Origin: Chroococcidiopsidaceae cyanobacterium CP_BM_RX_35
GTDB lineage: Bacteria > Cyanobacteriota > Cyanobacteriia > Cyanobacteriales > Chroococcidiopsidaceae
Direction of reading: 5' to 3'
Assembly (NCBI GenBank): GCA_019242465.1
Contig: JAFAVL010000736.1
Location: 1-6,096 of the forward strand
DNA length: 6,096 bases
The translations under genes and the position numbers were made by a program. Below the pieces are notes generated by a model. It was not told the origin of the DNA, made no database searches, and saw nothing but the letters and a program-made list of their open reading frames with translations. Position 1 is the first letter of the stretch, and every line of letters starts with the position of its first letter. Positions 1 to 6,096 of this stretch are shown here, piece by piece.

Positions 1-660
1 TAAAGTCACATAGATATTACCAGGACCCGCAATGACGTTAACTTTGGGAATCGTTTCAGTCCCATAGGCTAAAGCCGCGATCGCCTGCGCTCCTCCCACC
101 CGATAAATTTCTGCCACCCCAGCTTCTTGAGCAGCAACTAACACAGCAGGATTAATCGCCTTCCCCATGCCTGGTGGCGTAACGATGACTAGACGTGGCA
201 CTCCAGCTACTTTGGCAGGAATTGCATTCATCAGTACTGTGCTGGGATAGGCCGCCCGACCACCAGGGATGTAGAGCCCCGCCCGATCTACTGGTGTGTA
301 CCGCTTGCCCAACACGACCTCATCATCCCCAAATTGCACCCAACTTCTGGGTAAGCGCTGGCGATGAAATGCCTCAATTTGTCGGCAAGCCAGCATAATT
401 GCCTCAAGTAACTCCTTAGACACCTGCTGGTAAGCCGCATCTAACTCCGAGCCACTGACGCGCAAGTCTTCTGGCTTGAGAGTTTGATTGTCAAATTCGG
501 CGGTGTAATGCAAGACAGCTCGGTCCCCCTGGCGCTTTACCGCCTGAAGCACCTCCCGAACTGTCGCTTCTTTGTGAATGACCTGGTCGTCATGAGTCCG
601 GTCGCAGATACGCTGTAACTCTGCTCGAACCTCTGTCTGCTGAGTAATGATTCGCAGCAT
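1..660 (-). CDS. hisD: Histidinol dehydrogenase, N-terminal half (cut by window edge)
   Basis: HisD catalyses the last two steps of histidine synthesis in the cytoplasm, oxidising L-histidinol to histidine with two NAD+ and a zinc ion. The minus strand is open for 220 codons from ATG at 660-658 to the window edge, about half of the usual 430 or so residues. Recognisable family blocks are DRAGLYIPGGRAAYPST (about residues 125-141), VGGAQAIAALAYGT (188-201) and AGPGNIYVT (211-219). The zinc ligands and catalytic Glu/His pair lie in the missing half and cannot be checked. The start is well fixed, because an in-frame TAA lies two codons upstream of the ATG. No clear Shine-Dalgarno sequence is visible, which is common in cyanobacteria. 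The gene is transcribed away from rpsT and is not part of the ribosomal/polymerase cluster. Identity is seen in the sequence; activity is inferred from the family. Confidence 0.96.
   Translation of the reverse strand, partial: MLRIITQQTEVRAELQRICDRTHDDQVIHKEATVREVLQAVKRQGDRAVLHYTAEFDNQTLKPEDLRVSGSELDAAYQQVSKELLEAIMLACRQIEAFHRQRLPRSWVQFGDDEVVLGKRYTPVDRAGLYIPGGRAAYPSTVLMNAIPAKVAGVPRLVIVTPPGMGKAINPAVLVAAQEAGVAEIYRVGGAQAIAALAYGTETIPKVNVIAGPGNIYVTL
77..84. repeat. HIP1 octamer GCGATCGC
   Basis: This is a perfect GCGATCGC palindrome inside hisD. HIP1 is a highly iterated palindrome strongly over-represented in many cyanobacterial genomes. Here it encodes part of the conserved AIAALAYGT block, so it does not disturb the protein. 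Its value is mainly as a sign of cyanobacterial origin. Confidence 0.85.
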
Positions 661-817
661 GGATTAAATGAGAGTGCCAATCTAGGAATCACCCGACCAA
701 GAACAGGTCTTCAAATAGCCTCGCCCTGATACAGTGCCAGGCTGACCCATTCTTGTCTCTCTAGCTTAACCTGCTAATAGTAGATTTTTGGGACAATCGT
801 CATATCATCAGCAGAGA

Positions 818-826
818 TGCTATATT
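818..826 (+). promoter_or_regulatory. Probable extended -10 promoter of rpsT-tatD
   Basis: TGCTATATT reads as an extended -10 element: a TG at 818-819, one spacer base, then TATATT at 821-826. This predicts transcription starting around 832-834 and a 5' leader of about 44 bases before the GTG at 877. I see no convincing -35 hexamer at the right distance (about 799-804), which fits a TG-extended promoter. A weak GGAA at 867-870, six bases before the start codon, is the only ribosome-binding candidate. This is a motif-based inference. Confidence 0.5.
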
Positions 827-876
827 AGTGTGTCTATGACTTCGTTTACATATCGATAGCTTAACTGGAACTGACT

Positions 877-1188
877 GTGGCGAATACAAAATCTGCTATC
901 AAGCGCGTCCAAATTGCAGAACGAAATCGGCTGCGTAACAAGGCTTACAAGTCAGCGGTAAAGACGCTGATGAAAAAATACTTTGCTGCTGTGGACACCT
1001 ATGCTACCAATCCCAGCACTGAATCGCAGCAAGAAGTCTTACAGCACATGGCTGCGGCTTACAGCAAAATCGATAGAGCTGTGAAGCGTGGAGTCCTGCA
1101 TCCCAATAATGGGGCACGCAAAAAGTCTCGCTTAGCTCAGCGGCTGAAACGGCACGAGCAAAGAGAGGGAGTAGAGAGTAGGGAGTAG
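877..1188 (+). CDS. rpsT: 30S ribosomal protein S20, GTG start
   Basis: S20 is a primary 16S rRNA-binding protein of the small ribosomal subunit. The 103-residue product starts [18 protein letters not shown] and continues with a Lys/Arg-rich helical body, including [15 protein letters not shown], and the [22 protein letters not shown] block near residues 67-88. These are classic S20 signatures. The start must be GTG 877, because it gives the expected [11 protein letters not shown]-terminus and an in-frame TAA lies at 862-864 with no ATG, GTG or TTG between. The conserved core ends near residue 90. The last residues (about 97-103, EGVESRE) are encoded by a heptanucleotide repeat array and look like a recent extension rather than a conserved part of S20. 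tatD follows after three bases in the same reading frame, so the two are very likely cotranscribed and translationally coupled. Confidence 0.97.
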   Translation: MANTKSAIKRVQIAERNRLRNKAYKSAVKTLMKKYFAAVDTYATNPSTESQQEVLQHMAAAYSKIDRAVKRGVLHPNNGARKKSRLAQRLKRHEQREGVESRE

Positions 1189-1194
1189 GGAGTG
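1167..1194 (+). repeat. Four tandem GGGAGTA-type heptads spanning the rpsT/tatD junction
   Basis: Four consecutive seven-base units are visible: GGGAGTA, GAGAGTA, GGGAGTA and GGGAGTG, at 1167, 1174, 1181 and 1188. The array encodes the last residues of S20, supplies its TAG stop (1186-1188), provides the purine-rich GGGAG stretches that can act as ribosome-binding sites for tatD, and ends exactly on the GTG start codon of tatD (1192-1194). Short tandemly repeated repetitive (STRR) heptamers of this style are known from heterocyst-forming cyanobacteria. Assignment to that class rests on motif similarity and memory. Confidence 0.8.
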
Positions 1195-2067
1195 CAGCTG
1201 ATTGATACCCACGTTCATCTCAACTTTGATATGTTCGAGCCGGACTTAGCAGATGTTAAAGCTCGGTGGCGTGAAGCTGGTGTGGTTCGATTGGTTCATT
1301 CCTGCGTTCACCCAGGAGAGTTTGCCAGGATTCAAGCTTTGGCTCACCAGCTACCGGAACTCAGCTTTGCTGTTGGTTTGCACCCGTTAGATGCTGACAA
1401 ATGGATTCAAAGATCTGTTAGAGACGGCTTGGGGAGCTATGTTGAACTGGCTCAACGTTCCACACTCAGTGTCTCCTTGGCTACGCCCTCGCAAGTTCAA
1501 GATACAGCAGAACTTATTCTCTCCCTCGCTCGTTCTGACCCTAAAGTTGTGGCGATTGGTGAAATCGGGCTAGATTTTTATAAAGCCGACAACCAGGAAC
1601 AGCAGCGCATGGTGTTGGCAGCCCAACTAGATATAGCGGCTGAACTGAACATACCAGTGATTATTCACTGTCGTGAAGCTGCGGCACCCATGCGGGAATT
1701 GCTGACGGGGTGGAAGCGGTTGAGGGGTGAAAGAGCGCGGGGTGTCATGCACTGTTGGGGTGGAACGCCGGAAGAAACTCAATGGTTTCTCGACTTAGGA
1801 TTTTATATCAGCTTCAGCGGCACAGTAACCTTCAAAAACGCCAAGCAAATTCACAGTAGTGCTCAGATGGTCAACAGCGATCGCCTGTTAATTGAAACTG
1901 ACTGCCCATTCCTAGCTCCTGTCCCGAAAAGAGGACAACGACGGAATGAGCCTGCTTACGTCCGCTATGTTGCAGAGACAGTTGCTAGACTCCGGGGGAT
2001 GACGCTTGAGGTAATTGCTGTCCAGACAACACAAAATGCTTGTGAACTTTTTGGTCTTTCAGTCTGA
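1192..2067 (+). CDS. tatD: TatD-family metal-dependent hydrolase (probable DNase), with an internal insertion
   Basis: TatD/YcfH proteins are cytoplasmic TIM-barrel hydrolases with a two-metal site; characterised members are 3'-5' exonucleases. The expected metal ligands are all present: H7 and H9 in DTHVHL, E124 in [10 protein letters not shown]159 in VIIHCREA, H187 in GVMHCWGG and D237 in [12 protein letters not shown]. The product is therefore probably active. It has 291 residues, against roughly 260 for typical relatives. The excess lies between HPLDADKW (64-71) and the helix leading to GEIGLD, in a repeat-like stretch described as a separate feature. GTG 1192 is the first possible start, because the in-frame rpsT stop TAG is two codons upstream, and it gives the normal [11 protein letters not shown]-terminus. 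Three bases separate it from rpsT. The precise substrate cannot be read from the sequence. Confidence 0.93.
   Translation: MQLIDTHVHLNFDMFEPDLADVKARWREAGVVRLVHSCVHPGEFARIQALAHQLPELSFAVGLHPLDADKWIQRSVRDGLGSYVELAQRSTLSVSLATPSQVQDTAELILSLARSDPKVVAIGEIGLDFYKADNQEQQRMVLAAQLDIAAELNIPVIIHCREAAAPMRELLTGWKRLRGERARGVMHCWGGTPEETQWFLDLGFYISFSGTVTFKNAKQIHSSAQMVNSDRLLIETDCPFLAPVPKRGQRRNEPAYVRYVAETVARLRGMTLEVIAVQTTQNACELFGLSV
1406..1503 (+). repeat. Probable in-frame repeat insertion within tatD, flanked by near-direct repeats
   Basis: TTCAAAGAT at 1406-1414 recurs as TTCAAGAT at 1496-1503. The two copies start exactly 90 bases (30 codons) apart, matching the roughly 30 residues by which this TatD exceeds its relatives at this point. 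The enclosed DNA has dyad symmetry around position 1448: GAGAC (1421-1425) pairs with GTCTC (1471-1475), and inside it GTTGA (1441-1445) pairs with TCAAC (1452-1456). It also carries TTGGCTACGCC at 1477-1487, a string I associate with dispersed repeats in filamentous cyanobacteria. The encoded segment (about residues 72-101) has no conserved TatD motif. An inserted palindromic mini-element with a short target duplication is the best reading, but the exact borders are inferred. Confidence 0.5.
1877..1884. repeat. HIP1 octamer GCGATCGC
   Basis: This is the second perfect HIP1 palindrome of the window. It lies in tatD, in the codons just before the conserved LLIETDCPF block, and keeps the frame. 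I found no perfect copy in the 3.3 kb of rpoB, only partial matches such as CGATCGC near 2902. Confidence 0.85.
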
Positions 2068-2119
2068 GCTTTCTCCTCTTGCCTATCAGTTTAACCCTAC
2101 AAACCCTTGGGAAAAACGC

Positions 2120-2125
2120 CATAAT
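2120..2125 (+). promoter_or_regulatory. Candidate -10 box for an rpoB promoter
   Basis: CATAAT matches the -10 consensus at five of six positions and lies in an A/T-rich patch after tatD. The hexamer at the expected -35 distance (about 2097-2102, CTACAA) is poor. If the box is used, transcription would start near 2132 and rpoB would have an untranslated leader of about 280 bases. This is motif evidence only. Confidence 0.25.
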
Positions 2126-2220
2126 AGTAGTCTATGAACCGAATTCTAGGTCGCCCTGAACGATTTCAAGCCCAAGTCCGCTGCCGCCCAGTCTTTAATT
2201 CAACTATTAGTAGTGCTGTT

Positions 2221-2263
2221 GATAGACAAAAGAGCATTTTTGCTAGCCATTTGTCTAGCTATC
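2221..2263 (+). other. Candidate bulged hairpin in rpoB leader
   Basis: GATAGACAAA (2221-2230) can pair with TTTGT (2250-2254) and CTATC (2259-2263), giving a 10-base-pair stem with a four-base bulge (2255-2258) and a 19-base loop. An alternative small stem, GCTAG (2242-2246) with CTAGC (2255-2259), competes with it. There is no following T-run, so this is not a standard terminator. Confidence 0.3.
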
Positions 2264-2323
2264 ATTCCCTAACCAAATTGCTGAGTCTTCTCAAGTCAAG
2301 CGTAAGTGCGATACAACAGAACC

Positions 2324-2348
2324 GCCTGTTACTGAACGAATAGCAGGC
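2324..2348 (+). other. Candidate hairpin in rpoB leader
   Basis: GCCTGTTA (2324-2331) pairs with TAGCAGGC (2341-2348) over eight positions with one G-U pair and a nine-base loop. The same CTGTT can instead pair with AACAG at 2315-2319, so two mutually exclusive structures are possible. A run of five T begins 11 bases downstream (2360-2364), too far for a canonical intrinsic terminator. Confidence 0.3.
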
Positions 2349-2412
2349 AGAGCACTCACTTTTTGACTCCAGATTCTCAAATCTTACCACGTAAGCGCGA
2401 GCTTGTAGACGC

Positions 2413-5400
2413 ATGACTACCGAAAACTATATCGAACCATCCTTCCTGCTGCCCGATCTGATCGAAATCCAGCGAGCTAGCTTTCGTTGGTTTCTTGAAG
2501 AAGGACTGATTGAAGAACTCAACAGTTTCTCCCCAATCACGGACTACACCGGAAAACTAGAACTGCACTTCCTCGGACAAAACTACAAGCTGAAGCAGCC
2601 AAAATATGACGTAGATGAAGCTAAGCGTCGTGACAGCAGCTACGCGGTGCAGATGTACGTACCGACAAGATTGATTAATAAAGAAACTGGCGAAATTAAG
2701 GAGCAAGAAGTCTTCATTGGGGACCTTCCCTTGATGACCGATCGTGGCACCTTCATCATCAACGGTGCCGAGCGGGTGATTGTTAACCAGATTGTCCGTT
2801 CGCCGGGAGTGTACTACAAATCGGAAGTCGATAAAAATGGTCGTCGTACCTATAGTGGTAGTCTGATCCCTAATCGTGGTGCCTGGCTCAAATTTGAAAC
2901 CGATCGCAACGACTTGGTGTGGGTGCGAATAGACAAAACCCGCAAACTGTCAGCCCAGGTGTTATTAAAGGCGCTTGGTCTTTCCGACAATGAAATCTTT
3001 GATGCCATGCGGCACCCGGAGTACTTCCAAAAAACGATTGAAAAAGAGGGGCAGTTCTCAGAAGAAGAGGCTTTGATGGAGCTGTACCGCAAACTGCGTC
3101 CTGGAGAACCTCCGACGGTTATGGGCGGTCAGCAGCTATTGGACTCTCGCTTTTTCGATCCCAAGCGGTATGACTTAGGTCGTGTGGGTCGCTACAAAAT
3201 CAATAAGAAGTTGCGACTTTCAACACCTGATACAGTTAGGGTACTAACCCCAACCGATATCTTATCGTCGATTGATTACTTGATCAACCTAGAGTTTGAC
3301 ATGGGTAGCATCGACGATATCGATCACTTAGGCAACCGTCGGGTGAGAAGTGTAGGTGAATTGCTCCAAAACCAAGTTCGAGTAGGGCTAAACCGCCTGG
3401 AGCGAATCATCAGAGAACGCATGACTGTATCAGATGCTGATGCTTTAACTCCAGCATCATTAGTGAACCCGAAGCCATTAGTAGCAGCAATCAAAGAATT
3501 TTTCGGCTCCAGCCAGCTGAGTCAGTTCATGGATCAGACGAATCCTTTAGCTGAGCTAACTCACAAGCGCCGACTCAGTGCCCTAGGTCCAGGAGGCTTA
3601 ACCAGGGAACGAGCAGGCTTTGCCGTCCGCGATATTCATCCTTCTCATTACGGACGTATCTGCCCGGTTGAAACTCCAGAAGGACCTAACGCCGGATTGA
3701 TTGGTTCCTTGGCAACCCACGCCAAAGTCAACCAGTATGGCTTTTTGGAAACGCCCTATAGAGCGGTCGAAAATGGACAAGTGTTGTTTGATCGCTCTCC
3801 TGTCTACATGACAGCAGATGAGGAAGACGACTTGCGCGTTGCGGCAGGTGACATTCCGTTAGATGAAAATGGTCGCATTATTGGACCAATCGTATCAGTG
3901 CGCTATCGGCAGGAATTCATTACCACAACCCCTGACCAAGTAGACTACGTAGCCGTGTCGCCTGTGCAAATTGTTTCTGTTGCCACATCGATGATTCCAT
4001 TTTTGGAACACGACGATGCCAACCGGGCTCTGATGGGGTCGAACATGCAGCGCCAAGCTGTACCACTCTTAAGACCAGAGCGCCCTTTGGTAGGGACAGG
4101 TTTAGAAGCCCAAGCGGCTCGCGACTCTGGCATGGTAGTGGTGTCACGTACTGCAGGAGAGGTGACTTATGTGGATGCTACCCGCATTCGGATTCGCCCC
4201 GCAGCTAATGCTGCTGAAATTGAATATCCCCTCTCAAAGTACCAACGATCAAACCAGGATACATGCTTGAACCAGCGACCGCTCGTCCAGATTGGCGATC
4301 ACGTACTGGCAGGTCAGGTCTTAGCTGATGGCTCTTCCACTGAGGGGGGTGAATTGGCACTGGGGCAAAACATTGTGGTAGCTTACATGCCCTGGGAAGG
4401 CTACAACTATGAAGACGCGATTCTGATTAGTGAAAGGCTGGTGCAAGAAGACAACTACACCTCAATCCACATCGAGAAATATGAGATCGAGGCGAGACAG
4501 ACCAAGCTCGGACCAGAGGAAATTACGCGAGAAATTCCCAATGTTGGCGAAGACGCCCTGAGACAGTTAGATGAGCAGGGCATCATCCGCATCGGCGCTT
4601 GGGTAGAGGCAGGAGACATCCTAGTTGGAAAGGTCACTCCCAAAGGTGAATCTGACCAGCCACCAGAAGAAAAGCTCCTACGGGCGATCTTTGGCGAAAA
4701 AGCGCGAGATGTCCGCGACAATTCCTTACGGGTGCCCAACGGGGAAAAAGGTCGAGTTGTGGATGTGCGCGTATTCACTAGAGAACAGGGCGATGAGTTA
4801 CCCCCAGGGGCAAACATGGTTGTGCGAGTGTACGTCGCCCAGAAGCGCAAGATCCAGGTTGGCGACAAAATGGCAGGGCGTCATGGTAATAAGGGGATTA
4901 TTTCTCGGATTTTGCCAGTAGAGGACATGCCTTATTTACCAGATGGGAAGCCAGTGGATATTGTCCTCAACCCCCTAGGTGTGCCTTCTCGGATGAATGT
5001 GGGTCAGGTGTTTGAGTGTTTATTAGGCTGGGCAGGAGAAAACTTGGGCGCGCGATTTAAGCTAACGCCATTTGATGAGATGTATGGCGAGGAGTCATCC
5101 CGCACTATCGTTCATGGCAAGCTCAAGGAAGCACGCGATTCCACTGGTCAAGACTGGGTGTTTGACCCAGATAACCCTGGCAAAATTATGGTGTATGACG
5201 GGCGTACTGGTGAACCGTTTGACCGACCAGTGACAGTCGGAGTGGCTTACATGCTCAAGCTCGTACACTTAGTAGACGACAAGATCCACGCTCGCTCCAC
5301 TGGTCCTTATTCTCTTGTCACCCAGCAACCCCTAGGTGGCAAAGCCCAACAAGGGGGTCAACGGTTTGGTGAAATGGAAGTGTGGGCTCTTGAAGCATTT

Positions 5401-5718
5401 GGTGCCGCTTACACTCTCCAAGAATTGCTGACAGTGAAGTCCGACGATATGCAAGGGCGCAACGAGGCTCTTAACGCAATTGTCAAAGGCAAAGCTATTC
5501 CCAGACCAGGTACACCAGAGTCGTTCAAGGTGCTAATGCGGGAGTTGCAGTCTTTAGGGTTAGATATTGCCGTCCACAAAGTAGAGACCCAGGCAGACGG
5601 CAGCACCCTGGACGTAGAGGTGGATCTGATGGCAGATCCAATTGGTGGTCGTCGTACTCCCTCCAGACCCACTTATGAATCCCTCAGTCGTGAGGCTTTA
5701 GAAGAGGAAGAAGCTTAG
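2413..5718 (+). CDS. rpoB: RNA polymerase beta subunit
   Basis: RpoB forms one side of the RNA polymerase active-site cleft and the rifampicin pocket. The 1101 residues are complete; E. coli RpoB, at 1342, is longer because of lineage-specific insertions absent here. The rifampicin region begins [16 protein letters not shown] (364-379) and runs through [14 protein letters not shown] (383-396). Counterparts of E. coli Q513, F514, D516, H526, R529, S531, L533, P564, N568 and I572 are all wild type (Q371, F372, D374, H384, R387, S389, L391, P422, N426, I430), so there is no resistance signature. Near the active site are [15 protein letters not shown] (E667/D668) and [13 protein letters not shown] (K819 and K827, matching E. 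coli K1065 and K1073). The C-terminal [21 protein letters not shown] block (975 on) is the beta-prime contact region. ATG 2413 is the only start after an in-frame TAA at 2392-2394. No Shine-Dalgarno sequence is evident. rpoC1 follows after 76 bases. Confidence 0.99.
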   Translation: MTTENYIEPSFLLPDLIEIQRASFRWFLEEGLIEELNSFSPITDYTGKLELHFLGQNYKLKQPKYDVDEAKRRDSSYAVQMYVPTRLINKETGEIKEQEVFIGDLPLMTDRGTFIINGAERVIVNQIVRSPGVYYKSEVDKNGRRTYSGSLIPNRGAWLKFETDRNDLVWVRIDKTRKLSAQVLLKALGLSDNEIFDAMRHPEYFQKTIEKEGQFSEEEALMELYRKLRPGEPPTVMGGQQLLDSRFFDPKRYDLGRVGRYKINKKLRLSTPDTVRVLTPTDILSSIDYLINLEFDMGSIDDIDHLGNRRVRSVGELLQNQVRVGLNRLERIIRERMTVSDADALTPASLVNPKPLVAAIKEFFGSSQLSQFMDQTNPLAELTHKRRLSALGPGGLTRERAGFAVRDIHPSHYGRICPVETPEGPNAGLIGSLATHAKVNQYGFLETPYRAVENGQVLFDRSPVYMTADEEDDLRVAAGDIPLDENGRIIGPIVSVRYRQEFITTTPDQVDYVAVSPVQIVSVATSMIPFLEHDDANRALMGSNMQRQAVPLLRPERPLVGTGLEAQAARDSGMVVVSRTAGEVTYVDATRIRIRPAANAAEIEYPLSKYQRSNQDTCLNQRPLVQIGDHVLAGQVLADGSSTEGGELALGQNIVVAYMPWEGYNYEDAILISERLVQEDNYTSIHIEKYEIEARQTKLGPEEITREIPNVGEDALRQLDEQGIIRIGAWVEAGDILVGKVTPKGESDQPPEEKLLRAIFGEKARDVRDNSLRVPNGEKGRVVDVRVFTREQGDELPPGANMVVRVYVAQKRKIQVGDKMAGRHGNKGIISRILPVEDMPYLPDGKPVDIVLNPLGVPSRMNVGQVFECLLGWAGENLGARFKLTPFDEMYGEESSRTIVHGKLKEARDSTGQDWVFDPDNPGKIMVYDGRTGEPFDRPVTVGVAYMLKLVHLVDDKIHARSTGPYSLVTQQPLGGKAQQGGQRFGEMEVWALEAFGAAYTLQELLTVKSDDMQGRNEALNAIVKGKAIPRPGTPESFKVLMRELQSLGLDIAVHKVETQADGSTLDVEVDLMADPIGGRRTPSRPTYESLSREALEEEEA

Positions 5719-5727
5719 AAGAGGCAG

Positions 5728-5745
5728 GGGGACCCCGAGTTCCCC
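5728..5745 (+). other. Small hairpin and C-rich repeat-like block after rpoB
   Basis: GGGGA (5728-5732) can pair with TCCCC (5741-5745) around an eight-base loop. It is followed by CCCCATCACCCCAT (5742-5755), which resembles degenerate C-rich cyanobacterial short repeats. No T-run follows, so it is not a terminator and should not separate rpoB from rpoC1. It may be repeat debris or an RNA-processing site; the sequence does not decide. Confidence 0.3.
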
Positions 5746-5773
5746 ATCACCCCATTCCGGCTCAGAATTAACT

Positions 5774-6096
<323 letters not shown>

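Larger units (their letters stand above)
2068..2412 (+). other. Non-coding leader region upstream of rpoB
   Basis: No recognisable gene lies in these 345 bases between tatD and rpoB. A 69-codon open frame at 2134-2343 is Ser/Leu-rich, shows no known motif and has no ribosome-binding site, so I treat it as chance. It happens to be in the same frame as rpoB, but TAG at 2341 and TAA at 2392 separate them. The region contains a weak candidate promoter near 2120 and two candidate hairpins (2221-2263 and 2324-2348), listed separately. No canonical terminator for tatD is visible, so read-through from rpsT-tatD into rpoB is possible. Confidence 0.6.

Noticed and set aside
661..780. A hisD promoter on the minus strand
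   Set aside because: Several weak -10-like strings exist (for example CTATTT on the minus strand), but none has a matching -35 or extended -10, so no site can be supported.
2134..2343. 69-codon open frame between tatD and rpoB as a small protein gene
   Set aside because: It has no ribosome-binding site, no recognisable motif and a low-complexity Ser/Leu composition, and it lies in the presumed rpoB leader. A leaderless start next to the weak -10 at 2120 is conceivable but unsupported.
2324..2364. Hairpin plus T-run as an intrinsic terminator or attenuator before rpoB
   Set aside because: The five-T run starts 11 bases after the stem and the stem is modest, so it does not meet the usual geometry. 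It is kept only as a hairpin candidate.
3501..3703. Possible rifampicin-resistance changes in RpoB
   Set aside because: All the main contact positions read as wild type. The only nearby difference from E. coli noted is T376 in place of N518, which I take to be natural lineage variation.
4455..4868. 137-codon minus-strand open frame inside rpoB
   Set aside because: It is antisense to the most conserved part of rpoB, and its Ser/Arg/Pro-rich translation is what a shadow of a conserved gene gives. The other overlapping open frames within hisD, tatD and rpoB were dropped for the same reason.

Overview
This is chromosomal DNA from a cyanobacterium, most likely a filamentous, Nostocales-like one. 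Several things point that way. The beta-prime subunit of RNA polymerase starts as the short, separately encoded RpoC1 (gamma) form found in cyanobacteria and plastids. RpoB is the compact 1101-residue type. Two perfect GCGATCGC (HIP1) octamers occur. Degenerate heptanucleotide tandem repeats sit at gene junctions, as I recall from heterocyst-forming genomes. Genus and species cannot be fixed from this window.

Layout, left to right. Positions 1-660 (minus strand) hold the N-terminal half of HisD, histidinol dehydrogenase, cut by the window edge. Positions 661-876 are a divergent intergenic region with a good extended -10 promoter for rpsT. Positions 877-1188 are rpsT (ribosomal protein S20, GTG start). 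Three bases later, at 1192-2067, comes a TatD-family metal-dependent hydrolase, also with a GTG start. Positions 2068-2412 are a 345-base non-coding leader before rpoB, with a weak candidate promoter and two possible hairpins. Positions 2413-5718 are complete rpoB. Positions 5719-5794 are a short junction of repeat-like sequence. Positions 5795-6096 are the first 100 codons of rpoC1, cut by the window edge.

Apart from hisD, the genes all point rightwards and belong to core information processing: small-subunit assembly (S20), nucleic-acid processing or quality control (TatD) and transcription (RpoB, RpoC1). rpsT and tatD look like one transcription unit. rpoB and rpoC1 look like the start of an rpoB-rpoC1-rpoC2 operon. 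I recall this gene order as common in filamentous cyanobacteria.

I see no new defence, mobile or biosynthetic system. The unusual parts are small repeats that have become part of working genes. One is a 28-base heptad array that encodes the S20 C-terminus, its stop codon and the tatD ribosome-binding site and start codon. Another is an in-frame, roughly 90-base, repeat-like insertion inside tatD, flanked by short near-direct repeats. A third is a degenerate heptad array ending exactly at the rpoC1 start codon.
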